DNA of 38,937 nt from Pseudomonadota bacterium (GTDB lineage: Bacteria > Pseudomonadota > Gammaproteobacteria > Xanthomonadales > Xanthomonadaceae), in contig JAEZCF010000145.1 in NCBI GenBank assembly GCA_023430045.1, positions 1 through 38,937 of the forward strand, read 5' to 3'. Positions within the stretch are counted from its first letter, which is position 1, and each line of letters starts with the position of its first letter. The notes beneath the pieces were generated by a model that worked only from the letters and a program-made list of their open reading frames with translations, was not told the DNA's origin and made no database searches. Position numbers and translations under genes: made by a program. Shown here piece after piece: positions 24,052 to 31,785 of this stretch.

Positions 24052-24412
24052 GCCGGCCGACTGAATCTGGGGAAATTTCCAGGGATCTCGATGGATCATC
24101 CCGCGGCTGTTGTCCTGATCTGTTTCGACCTGCTCAAGTTTTTAGGAGTGGGTCAATCAGCACCGGACCCTAACCCCGCCCACTACTCAAGCCGTGCGGA
24201 GGTCGCCGCTACATTAACCGCATTACCTGAGCAGAAACCGGTGGGTCATTACAGGACTTGGAGGGCAAGGTCGCTGAAGATTAACCGCCACACACCGTGG
24301 ATGCTTGCCCCTGTCAATCGCTGCGGCTTTCTTTCAACGGATTTAAGGCGCGCCTCAGAGCACGTTTGGCGACGTTTATACTGAACATCTACTTGAGCCC
24401 TGGGGGGGCGAC
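24052..24412. other. Intergenic stretch with an insertion-sequence-like terminus
   Basis: No supported gene. It contains the 29-bp motif at 24225-24253 that recurs inverted at 36321-36350 (see the separate entry) and a TATACT -10-like hexamer at 24377-24382, about 30 bases before the next start. No matching -35 is clear. Confidence 0.5.
24225..24253 (-). repeat. Left copy of a 29-30-bp inverted repeat (IS-end-like)
   Basis: The sequence reads ACCTGAGCAGAAA, ccgg, TGGGTCATTACA. It matches the reverse complement of 36321-36350, with identical 13-bp and 12-bp arms and a variable 4- or 5-bp middle. Such TGTAATGACCCA ends resemble transposon termini. If TGT is the outer end, the lost element lay to the left of this copy. 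Confidence 0.6.
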
Positions 24413-25390
24413 ATGGAACGGTCGAGAAAGGATGAACTGAACGAGTGGAAGTGGCCCACTCGCCCAACCAACGAAGAAGAGTTCGACGCCATGATGACGT
24501 CCCTCGACAATCGCTTTTCGGCGGAGGGCATCGAACCGCGCCATCGAGGAATGAGGGCCTCCCAGCAAGTGTCTTGGACCTTGAAGCTGGATGGCACCCC
24601 AATCCTCGGAGGACCGCTAGACAGGGGACCTCCCTTCTCTCCGCGCGACCTGCTTGCCAGAGTCCATGACTGGTATTCGGATCACTACGGCGATGCGATG
24701 AAGATCGATTTCTCACCAGGCAGCTTCCTGGTTGTCGTCAACGGCAACCTATGGAAGGTTCGTCTTCCGATGATCATGGGCGAAGGGAGACTTGTGGTGG
24801 ATCGCAATCTTTCGCTCGCTAAGAAGGACGGCGTTGGCAGGGGGCCGGCAATCCACAACGTCTTGTGCTCGGTGGAGGAGCTGACACAAGCAATGGCCAA
24901 CAAGTTATCGGACCAGGAGCTGGCGTTCTTCTTCCACGCGTTTGCGCATGGCTGGCAAGCCATCATGACATTGGGGTCACTCGGCGGGCATGCACTCTTC
25001 TCTGAAGCGAAAGCCGATTTCAGGCACAGCGTCGACGCCATCGCTAGCCGCCGAGAGTATGGAAAAGCGCGCTGGGAGTCGGCTCAGTGCGCTGAGAAGC
25101 TGCTGAAAGGCCTTCTCGCACGCGCGGGACACGCATACCCAAAAGATGGCGGGAGGGGGCATGACCACGTCCACCTTGGCGCGCTGCTGGAGGAGAAGCT
25201 CAGCATCCGTATCAGCGAAAATATCCTAAAGATCTTAAAGACATCTCCGGCCGTTCGATACGGCGAAGAGGCCAGCACATTGGAACAAGCGATGGCGTCC
25301 CATAGCGCTCTTCTGGCATTGCTAAGGACGCTTGGGTCAAGCCACTTCGTCGAGACCAGCGATGGCGAATCAAACGATGGAATCGGTTAG
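24413..25390 (+). CDS. Protein with HEPN-like C-terminal domain
   Basis: The 325-residue protein has an unrecognised N-terminal alpha/beta part (1-195, with HDWYSDHYGDAMKIDF and SFLVVVNGNLWKVRLPM). The C-terminal helical domain at about 200-290 matches the HEPN pattern: helix AIASRREYGKARWESAQCAEKLLKGLLARAG (A224-A236) followed by H-x-HLGALLEE. HEPN domains are often RNases of toxin-antitoxin or defence systems. The canonical RxxxxxH catalytic motif is not obvious, so this may be an inactive or nucleotide-binding HEPN. The ribosome site GGGGGG lies close upstream. It sits 360 bp from its left neighbour and is followed by the nuclease candidate, in the same orientation. Confidence 0.7.
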   Translation: MERSRKDELNEWKWPTRPTNEEEFDAMMTSLDNRFSAEGIEPRHRGMRASQQVSWTLKLDGTPILGGPLDRGPPFSPRDLLARVHDWYSDHYGDAMKIDFSPGSFLVVVNGNLWKVRLPMIMGEGRLVVDRNLSLAKKDGVGRGPAIHNVLCSVEELTQAMANKLSDQELAFFFHAFAHGWQAIMTLGSLGGHALFSEAKADFRHSVDAIASRREYGKARWESAQCAEKLLKGLLARAGHAYPKDGGRGHDHVHLGALLEEKLSIRISENILKILKTSPAVRYGEEASTLEQAMASHSALLALLRTLGSSHFVETSDGESNDGIG

Positions 25391-25543
25391 CACCGTTTCC
25401 CGTGCGCTTGCAGGCTGCCCATAACGCAACAGGCACAACTGCAGAAACAGCATGTAGGACGGGGCAGGCTAGCCACCCAACCTCTTGAAGGGCCGCAGAG
25501 TCTTGGGGCGTGGACTAATCTATTCGGCCAGCAAGGGAATGGC

Positions 25544-25771
25544 ATGGATAACGGCAACGACAAACGACGGGTCGCTGAACTGCGCGCGAAGCGATGCCAG
25601 CAACGTTTTGAACAAGAGCGCGAACGAAACAGCACGCGGCAGTTTGGCGGTCACTTCTTTCCCGATGATGAGGCGGGAGCGCGTCTGGACGCCCAACTGA
25701 TCGCTTCTGGGCTGAGGACCGGCACCCTGCTCTTCATTGTTCTGCGCCCACCGGCACCCTGTGAAAGTTGA
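25544..25771 (+). CDS. Small hypothetical protein, possibly truncated
   Basis: The 75-residue frame is highly charged (KRRVAELRAKRCQQRFEQER), then FGGHFFPDDEAGARLDAQLIASGL, a pattern like the ends of short accessory-element proteins. The tail RTGTLLFIVLRPPAPCES does not fit, and the DNA repeats ccggcaccctg at its end, so the C-terminus may be a junction. AAGGGA precedes the ATG. The family is not recognised. Confidence 0.45.
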   Translation: MDNGNDKRRVAELRAKRCQQRFEQERERNSTRQFGGHFFPDDEAGARLDAQLIASGLRTGTLLFIVLRPPAPCES

Positions 25772-25905
25772 GTTTCAAAGGTTTGATGGGCGCCTAGGGG
25801 TCTTTTGCGGGGCTCTAGGACACATCAGGGCTGCATTTATGCCCGTTTGCAAGATCCGTATTGAATTCGCTTACACGGCCTGTTCAGCGATAGGAAAAGG
25901 ACAAA

Positions 25906-27033
25906 ATGTTCAAGAAGATCATTGTGACCAAAGACGCTTTGCACGGCACAAAGAAGCTCCACCCATTAGTTCCCACTTCTATGGAATGGGATTGCGAAAT
26001 GCTTTCGGCACTTCTCCTGACCGGCATACTCACCACGCCGATTCATGCAAAAGCCTTCAGCTTGGCCCAGTTTTGGCCATGGATGCGCTATCTACCTGCC
26101 TTGGAAAATGCACCGGGCCTGCGTCTTCGGTCAGAATGGACGGATCTGGACAGCCATCAAAAAACACTTCTCTCAGATGATTTCGGCCTCGGCTTAACCA
26201 GCTATTTCTTGGTCGATAAGTGTGACTTCACCCACTTTGGAGACACTACGAGAGTTCTAGCAACGGTCCTGAGCGGCTTTGCCACACTAGCTAAAGATCC
26301 TAAAAAGAAAGGACCAGCGAAAAGCCCTGATTTCATTGCACTGGATGCCAGCGGCAATCTTCACGTATTGGAATGCAAGGGATCCCAGGACAGCCTAACG
26401 AAGTTGTCAGAATCCATTGCCAACGGCATTCAGCAGAAAAACAACATTTCCAACTGCAGCCCCAACCTGTTCCTCTCTTCCATGGTCGGAGGGATCTTTG
26501 TGCCTCAGTTTGCCAGCAGCGAACCTGCCCGCATTATCTTTGCTGACCCTATCCCCGAAGAGCTCAAACAACTCGAAGAAGTAAATCCCGATATAATTGC
26601 CACGTCAATCCGACGTGACTTCTTCTCCAGGTGCCTGACTTTCGCTGGACTCCAAACGACGGGCCGCATTATTTCGATAAACAACGCGACGGAGCGCGAA
26701 ATAGCGAAACTGCAAAACCAGACAGAATTTGAAGAGTCTGGCTTTCTTGATTCAGAAACTTTTTTAGAGAAATCTGTAACCCGATTTTTTGATGAAGACG
26801 GGCCAGGTCGTGAACGCACCAAATTGACATTCACGATTCGGATTAAAAATGAGGTGCGCGATGTCCTGGCAAATACTGCAAAGCCTGAAGGTAAACTAGA
26901 AACAGAGGCCCTTGACCATTTTTTGCGTGAACGGCACGGGAAATGGGCTCAGCACAGGTGGCCGGACGATCTTGGCATGGTTGTCACACTACCATTTGGT
27001 ATGGAGTTCGAACTAAAAGAAGAACCAAGCTAA
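25906..27033 (+). CDS. PD-(D/E)xK nuclease-like protein, unknown family
   Basis: The 375-residue protein contains SPDFIALDASGNLHVLECKGSQD: P141-D142, a 13-residue beta hairpin, then E156-C-K158. This is the PD-(D/E)xK core of restriction-endonuclease-like nucleases, flanked by helices as expected. No other domain is recognised. The C-terminal half is charged and rich in Asn and Glu, and there is no membrane segment. The DNA is clearly lower in G+C than the flanking core genes, a sign of transfer. AAAAGGA lies before the ATG. The nuclease call rests on the motif; DNA-repair or mobile-element roles are alternatives to defence. Confidence 0.7.
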   Translation: MFKKIIVTKDALHGTKKLHPLVPTSMEWDCEMLSALLLTGILTTPIHAKAFSLAQFWPWMRYLPALENAPGLRLRSEWTDLDSHQKTLLSDDFGLGLTSYFLVDKCDFTHFGDTTRVLATVLSGFATLAKDPKKKGPAKSPDFIALDASGNLHVLECKGSQDSLTKLSESIANGIQQKNNISNCSPNLFLSSMVGGIFVPQFASSEPARIIFADPIPEELKQLEEVNPDIIATSIRRDFFSRCLTFAGLQTTGRIISINNATEREIAKLQNQTEFEESGFLDSETFLEKSVTRFFDEDGPGRERTKLTFTIRIKNEVRDVLANTAKPEGKLETEALDHFLRERHGKWAQHRWPDDLGMVVTLPFGMEFELKEEPS

Positions 27034-27148
27034 CGGCCACGCATCATCATGTTCCACCCATTGTTATCCGCATTCCTTCTGCGCCCAAAGGGCACTCTTG
27101 CTGATTCTCAAGGCGCGCACTCGGGTTGTTAGAACGCACCTGTCAGGA

Positions 27149-28513
27149 CTAGTCTTCGCCTCCGATAATTAGCCGACTTACCGCGTCCTCGCTGTCCCGC
27201 CAGTCGATCGATAGCTTGATCGAAAACTTCCTTTCCAGAGCCTTGGGCATATTTCTAGCAGAGCATCGAATCAGTAGACACCCACTGGGCTCGCTCTCAT
27301 CATGAAGAAGGCAAAGGATAATGGGGAGCTTTACTTTACGAACCTGATGCCGAAAGTCGACGCAACTTCCTTCCGCAGATTTGCACAGGATCTCATCTTC
27401 AGCGTAGTCCCAGTAGAAGCCCTGTGGATCACGAGGGGCAGGCTGAGTCTTAAAATGTCTGTGAAGGTCCGCGAACTCGGGAAGGGAGTTCCTCCCGAAC
27501 TGCTCAAAACCAGAATAGCGCTCTAGCTTTGGCGGCTTTGGCGGCGTGAACCGAACACCGGGTGGAAACCACTTCTCCTTCAGCTTGTCATTGACCAGCA
27601 TCATCGGCCCCTCCACGACGACTTCCAGGGTCAGCCCATCGGCGGGAGCGCCGCCCATGTTACTTACAGCTAGCGTCAGCTCAAACAACCCCTGATCAAG
27701 ATTGAGTACAGCCGGAAGCTTCTCAATTCGTTCGCGGACACGCTTGCGCCACTCCCTCAGTGCTTGCTGATAAGCCAACAGATCGCTCTGCCTCATTACC
27801 GTGACCTGACCTGGCAGCCCGGCGCTTTCTTCAGGAAATCGGTTTTGGATGATCTGGGCTGCGGTGTCGAGGAATTCGTCGGACAAAGGACCGTATCGGC
27901 TGATCGATCCAGAGATCCGGTCGACCTGCTTTTCATCTCGAAAAAGTTGAACATCGACTTGCGGGGAGCGGTTGCTCCAGGCCTTCAGTTCGTCCTTGAG
28001 CTTGGAGATTTCCTTATCACGCTCATCATTTTCGGGGGCAAGAAGCCATGATTCGGGAATCTTCTCGCACTGCAGTCCAACGGATCTGGCCATTCTTCGT
28101 GGCAGTCTATCATTGGTCAGGAACACGACGCTTCCGCAGTCCTGTTGCAAAGCGAAGGCTTGCTCCACGATTCTTCCATCCGACGATGAGAGATCCAAGC
28201 TTACTGGCTTGGCACGCTCAGGATCGAAGAAAGGAGCGAGCAGCCAAACGACCTGAGGACCACTCTTCCTAACAACAAGCTCATCGATCTCGCTATCGAT
28301 GAGGGGATCGAGCTTCTCGAAGAAAACGCGCGCGCGCCTGGCTGCCCGGCTGTTGCCGTTGGACTTGTGGCGATCAAGCTCGCCCATCACTTCGTCCAAA
28401 AGGTAGAGCTCGACTCTTGCCGCGTTGGTCAATTCCTCCCAAGGTAAAAGTTCTGCCGCCTTCACTTGGAGGAAGAAGTTGGTGTCCAAGGCGAATCGTT
28501 GAATAGAGTCCAT
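27149..28513 (-). CDS. PIN-domain protein (putative RNase) with large C-terminal extension
   Basis: The 454-residue protein has an N-terminal PIN nuclease domain (about 1-155). Its acidic residues are D10 (FALDTNFFLQ), E45 (LLDEVMGELDRHK), D112 (LSSSDGRIV) and D135 (VVFLTNDRLPRRMA), the usual set for metal-dependent RNA cleavage. A coiled-coil-like linker follows (ERDKEISKLKDELKAW), then an unrecognised domain of about 270 residues. VapC toxins are about 130 residues, so this is not a simple toxin, and no antitoxin-sized gene precedes it. The start is uncertain; in-frame ATGs also exist at 28552 and 28543. It is convergent with the nuclease candidate and divergent from the truncated protease gene at 28650. 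Confidence 0.82.
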   Translation of the reverse strand: MDSIQRFALDTNFFLQVKAAELLPWEELTNAARVELYLLDEVMGELDRHKSNGNSRAARRARVFFEKLDPLIDSEIDELVVRKSGPQVVWLLAPFFDPERAKPVSLDLSSSDGRIVEQAFALQQDCGSVVFLTNDRLPRRMARSVGLQCEKIPESWLLAPENDERDKEISKLKDELKAWSNRSPQVDVQLFRDEKQVDRISGSISRYGPLSDEFLDTAAQIIQNRFPEESAGLPGQVTVMRQSDLLAYQQALREWRKRVRERIEKLPAVLNLDQGLFELTLAVSNMGGAPADGLTLEVVVEGPMMLVNDKLKEKWFPPGVRFTPPKPPKLERYSGFEQFGRNSLPEFADLHRHFKTQPAPRDPQGFYWDYAEDEILCKSAEGSCVDFRHQVRKVKLPIILCLLHDESEPSGCLLIRCSARNMPKALERKFSIKLSIDWRDSEDAVSRLIIGGED

Positions 28514-28649
28514 GGCCCATTCTGCCCTCCCATAGTCCCGCATTCCAGTCATCCCCGGTCCTATTCCTAGAGCAACACCAGTCGTTTCGAGGAAGTGCGC
28601 TTTGGCATTGGTGCGCTGACTGCCCGAGGGCGGAGCAGGTGACAGTAAT

Positions 28650-29030
28650 TTGCGAGTAACCCTGGCCCAAGCGGTGTATGAAGGCGTTGCCGACTTTTTC
28701 CCCGAACAGGTGACCGGGCGTCTGCCCGATCTGGAATATGTTCGTTACGGCCCCCTGCACGACGCCGCCATCCGTCAGGCGTTTGCCAGGGAAATGCGCG
28801 GCAATGACTACGGCAGGTGGCTTTACAACGAAACCAGCAACGAATTTGCTACCAGCGACCTGGGCTATTACGTAGGCTACGCGATCTGCCAGGCATACCA
28901 TCGAAGAAGTGCGGACAAGGCCGAGTCCATCCGGCAGATGATCGAGCTGGATTTTGCTGATGACGCCAAGGTGCAGGCGTTCGTGGATGCCAGCGGTTAC
29001 TTCCAGGCCGATGTGGTGAAGTCCCACTGA
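28650..29030 (+). pseudogene. 3' remnant of a DUF2268-type Zn-dependent protease gene
   Basis: The 126-residue frame begins abruptly with LAQAVYEGVADFFPEQVTG and ends with DLGYYVGYAICQAYHRR...MIELDFADDAKVQAFVDASGYF. This matches the C-terminal half of DUF2268 predicted Zn-dependent proteases. The N-terminal part that would carry the HExxH zinc motif is missing and not found elsewhere in the window. The first codon is a TTG with no ribosome site. The break at about 28640 coincides with the right end of the low-G+C accessory segment, so the gene was probably disrupted when the segment was acquired. Confidence 0.75.
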
Positions 29031-29052
29031 CACGCTCGCGTCCGGTCCACGG

Positions 29053-29613
29053 ATGGGCGGCGGCGGTATGATGGTGCGTGACACGCTGGCCGACCTGCCT
29101 GACGAGGATACTTTCATCGGAGCCCTTCGCCCCCTCACCGCCAGAGAGCTACAGGCCGTAGTAGCCGGCACAACCACCGACCGTGTTTCCATCAAGGCCT
29201 ACTTGGCATCGACGGCGGTGGCATTGCTACTGTTGCTGATACTCCCGGTGAGCTTGAAACCTTACGCCTTCCTCATCGCCATTATTGTTTTGGTGCTGCT
29301 GGTACTGAAAATCCTGGGGCACGTGACGAACCGCGATGTGAGACGTGATATCGCCACAGGCCAGAAAGTGGTCATCAACGGCTTCGTGGAAGAACGCCTT
29401 GTGAACCATATCGAGCTCATGAAAGTCCACAGCATGCGCGTACGCACCGCGAAGGGAACATCAGAGACATTTCCGGTAGCGGACGACGTGTACAACTTAC
29501 TGCAGGTGAACGACGAGGTGGAACTGGCTTGCCTGCCGCTATCACGGACACTGGTGAGCCTGCGGACACGGCGGGTGTACTGGACGCTGGGCAATCAGGC
29601 CGGGGAAACATGA
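29053..29613 (+). CDS. Membrane protein with two helices and soluble C-terminal domain
   Basis: The protein of up to 186 residues has two adjacent membrane helices (AYLASTAVALLLLLILPV and YAFLIAIIVLVLLVLKIL) and a C-terminal soluble part of about 90 residues (TGQKVVINGFVEERLVNHIE ... VNDEVELACLPLSRTLVSLR) that looks like a small beta barrel. The family is not recognised. In-frame ATG codons at 29053, 29068 and 29071 are all possible; the first gives a glycine-rich MGGGGMM start, so 29068 may be the real one. Codon use is host-like. The next small membrane gene follows 37 bp downstream. Confidence 0.75.
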   Translation: MGGGGMMVRDTLADLPDEDTFIGALRPLTARELQAVVAGTTTDRVSIKAYLASTAVALLLLLILPVSLKPYAFLIAIIVLVLLVLKILGHVTNRDVRRDIATGQKVVINGFVEERLVNHIELMKVHSMRVRTAKGTSETFPVADDVYNLLQVNDEVELACLPLSRTLVSLRTRRVYWTLGNQAGET

Positions 29614-29650
29614 TCTTCCGGCGTACTCCCCTTGAAACGACGGTGACCAC

Positions 29651-29950
29651 GTGACGCGCTATTACGGACTCAGCTTCGTGCTCAGCATGGTGATGCTTGG
29701 CGTGTGGATGATCAGTGTGGCCATGTACGAGGCGCCGCGCGCGTCCGATGGTAACGGCCCCGATCCGCTTGGGTTGTTGATCTTTCTGTCATCCTGGCCT
29801 CTCGGGCTGCTGCTTCTGCATTCGTGGGCGCTGGCCTGGTATCTGCGCCGGCGCCGCCCTGCTTCGATCCTCGGCGGACGGCACGGGCTGGCGATCCACG
29901 TGGTTATGGTTGCACTGTTCGTGGGGTGCATGCTGATCTGGTTCAGATGA
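29651..29950 (+). CDS. Small three-helix membrane protein
   Basis: The 99-residue protein has a GTG start at 29651. Hydrophobic segments are GLSFVLSMVMLGVWMISVAMY, LGLLIFLSSWPLGLLLLHSWALAWYL and AIHVVMVALFVGCMLIWF, with a basic RRRRP loop after the second, which sets the topology. It probably forms an operon with the preceding membrane protein gene. The family is not recognised. Confidence 0.7.
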   Translation: MTRYYGLSFVLSMVMLGVWMISVAMYEAPRASDGNGPDPLGLLIFLSSWPLGLLLLHSWALAWYLRRRRPASILGGRHGLAIHVVMVALFVGCMLIWFR

Positions 29951-30169
29951 GCGTCGAGCGGTGACGGGTCTCGGGAAGCTCCATCGGCTACAGCAGATCT
30001 GACTCGCCTGTCATTGCAGGAACGGCTCGACGACCGGAAGCAGCTCCAAGTCAACCAGGCTCATCTCAACCTTGTTGGCATGCATGGCCGCCACCGTGCC
30101 GGACATATCCAGCATTGGAGTGGACAGGGTGAGCGAGCCCTCCCCTAGGCAACGCCCAATCAGTGGCAT

Positions 30170-30990
30170 TCACCCGCCACCCTCGAGAGATTTGAGCAGA
30201 TCACGCCAGACAAGCCCGTCAATCGTGACACATGGACCCGTTGGCGTCTTGATTGGCTGGGGTCCGAACATGGGAGACAGTGCGGCGCCAGGTCGGACCT
30301 GATGCTTACAGGACTCGATGTAGGTGTCGAAGAAGGCCAACTATGAAATAGCTCACGATAAGCGCCTAGAGCCGTGAGTAGTGCCGCATAGGGCCCCGGG
30401 TGTGCACCATCATTGTCGAACCATGGCAATGTAGGCTGGAGCTTCATTGCGGAATTTTGTAGTTCATTTTGGTCCACATGCCCATCAGCACCAATCAGTC
30501 CACTGAGTCGAGCCTCTGCAGATGACAGAGCCCTTTGAGCGCCAGGCAATTTTTGATACGTACCCAGGATAAAGACTTTACTCCCGGCACGATGGGCAGA
30601 TTCGGCAATTCTTTCATGTGAGCGGATTACGTCGGCACATTCGGGTTCCGATGCGGACTCCTCATCCAATACACAGAATAGATATCCGCCAACGTCCTGT
30701 AAGAATACCGCGTCGTAGGCCTTGCTGGAAATAGCCTTCTGTGCCCAGCCGTCTTCAACATGGTCAGCCATTGTCTTTCCAGGCGACGAAATAACGTCCA
30801 CCTCAGCTGATATTTCGTTAGCGGAAAGAATTGACCTGAATATCGTTGGCGTGTCGTAGATATATGTAATGCTATTACCAACGAACAAGTAGTGCTGCTG
30901 GGGCACATCCTTGTTCTCAGCCGGCACGGACGCGCAGCCAGAGAAAATGGCAATCAGAAGCACAACGAAATATTTCTTGATCACAGGCAC
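30170..30990 (-). pseudogene. SGNH-hydrolase-type lipoprotein gene with an apparent frameshift
   Basis: The N-terminus is a lipoprotein signal (VVLLIAIFSGC, lipidated C19). FVGNSITY follows with the nucleophile S40, then DGAHPGPY with D194 and H197, the Ser-Asp-His set of SGNH/GDSL esterases. After about F215 the open frame runs on as a low-complexity tail to 30160. Another frame, one base apart, continues as FFDTYIESCKHQVRPGAALS and then PIKTPTGPCVTIDGLVWRDL to a stop at 30170. That second frame looks like the true C-terminus, so an indel lies near 30335-30345. The catalytic residues are all before the shift, so activity could persist. The IS3 remnant ends about 28 bp upstream of the start. 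Confidence 0.7.
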
Positions 30991-31018
30991 TCCTCTAAGA
31001 GCGGGCTTTCGCTGGGCG

Positions 31019-31313
31019 TGAATCGCCCCGAGAATCGCGCAGGCTCATCGGTTTGAGTCACGCCGCCATGGCGGACTCGGTGGGGTGCTGATGGCATGCC
31101 GCCTCAGCTTCGGACGGTGGAATGTCACCGACAGGGACCAACAGGCATTTGTGGTTTTGACCAATGTACCCAATCCAAGGTAGCCAGTTCGACCTCCTGT
31201 CGGCTTTTCCAAGATCGGCGGTGGATCACCTCGGCCTTGTACAGGCCAGTGGGGTGTCGGCCAGCGCGTTGTCGTAGGAATCGCCCACGCGGCCTATTTC
31301 GAGGCGTCCTTAT
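31019..31313 (-). mobile_element. IS3-family insertion sequence remnant
   Basis: The minus-strand frames read VGDSYDNALAD, then GLYKAEVIHRRSWKSRQEVELATLDWVHW, then PVGDIPPSEAEAACHQHPTESAMAA and a stop at 31058-31060. This is the C-terminal end of an IS3-family OrfB DDE transposase, carrying at least two frameshifts. The outer end at 31019 (tgaatcgccccgagaatcgc) resembles the TGAACCGCCCCGG terminal repeat of the IS407/IS51-like group. The other end is cut at about 31313, exactly where the att-like repeat begins, so the island junction truncated the IS. Confidence 0.82.
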
Positions 31314-31346
31314 CTGCGGACATCCCGAATGGATTGTGAGGTGCAT
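31314..31346 (+). repeat. Left att-like direct repeat of the tRNA-Ser island
   Basis: These 33 bases align with 36729-36762 at about 28 identical positions and one gap, and end in an identical 14-base block attgtgaggtgcat. The repeat lies between the truncated IS3 copy and the integrase-like remnant. It is interpreted as a remodelled attachment-site flank. Confidence 0.6.
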
Positions 31347-31590
31347 ACAAGCTGGCCATCGAACTCGATGTCCAAGACGTGCCGGAGCGGAAGATTTCCC
31401 TAGTCACTGGACACGCGACTGACAAGAGGGACCGAGTCCAGGTTCTCCGCACGCACTACCTCCACAAGAAGCCGCAGGTGACGCGCAGAAAGCAGATCAG
31501 CGCACTGGATTTGTATCAACCCGCCGTGGAGCTGCCGCGTTACCAGCGGGGCAGTTCGCGAAGTGGTTGACAGATGAAAGCAAATTTTAG
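31346..31590 (+). pseudogene. Integrase-like C-terminal remnant (possible tyrosine recombinase)
   Basis: A frame without a start reads YKLAIELDVQDVPERKISLV, then TGHATDKRDRVQVLRTHYLHKK, and on to ALDLYQPAVELPRYQRG. The GH and RTHYL spacing is like the C-terminal box II of tyrosine recombinases, with a plausible catalytic Tyr. A one-base shift after YQRG gives QFAKWLTDESKF and a stop at 31590, a more natural end than the frame stop at 31568-31570. It is therefore truncated at the 5' end and frameshifted. Its position at the island edge supports an integrase, but the motif evidence is limited. Confidence 0.45.
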
Positions 31591-31785
31591 CCATAAACCA
31601 AGGCCACGTCCCGATAAATACTACGCGTCTTCTAGGTGAGTTTATCCCGTATAAGACTAAACGACACTTCCAAGCGGACCCGATGACCAGTAAACTTTTG
31701 GTGATTGTCAACGAGACTGAAAGAGCTGCTCCGATAGAACCGGCGCAGCACTCCGCAACTATCTTTACCTAAGGACAGGGAAACA

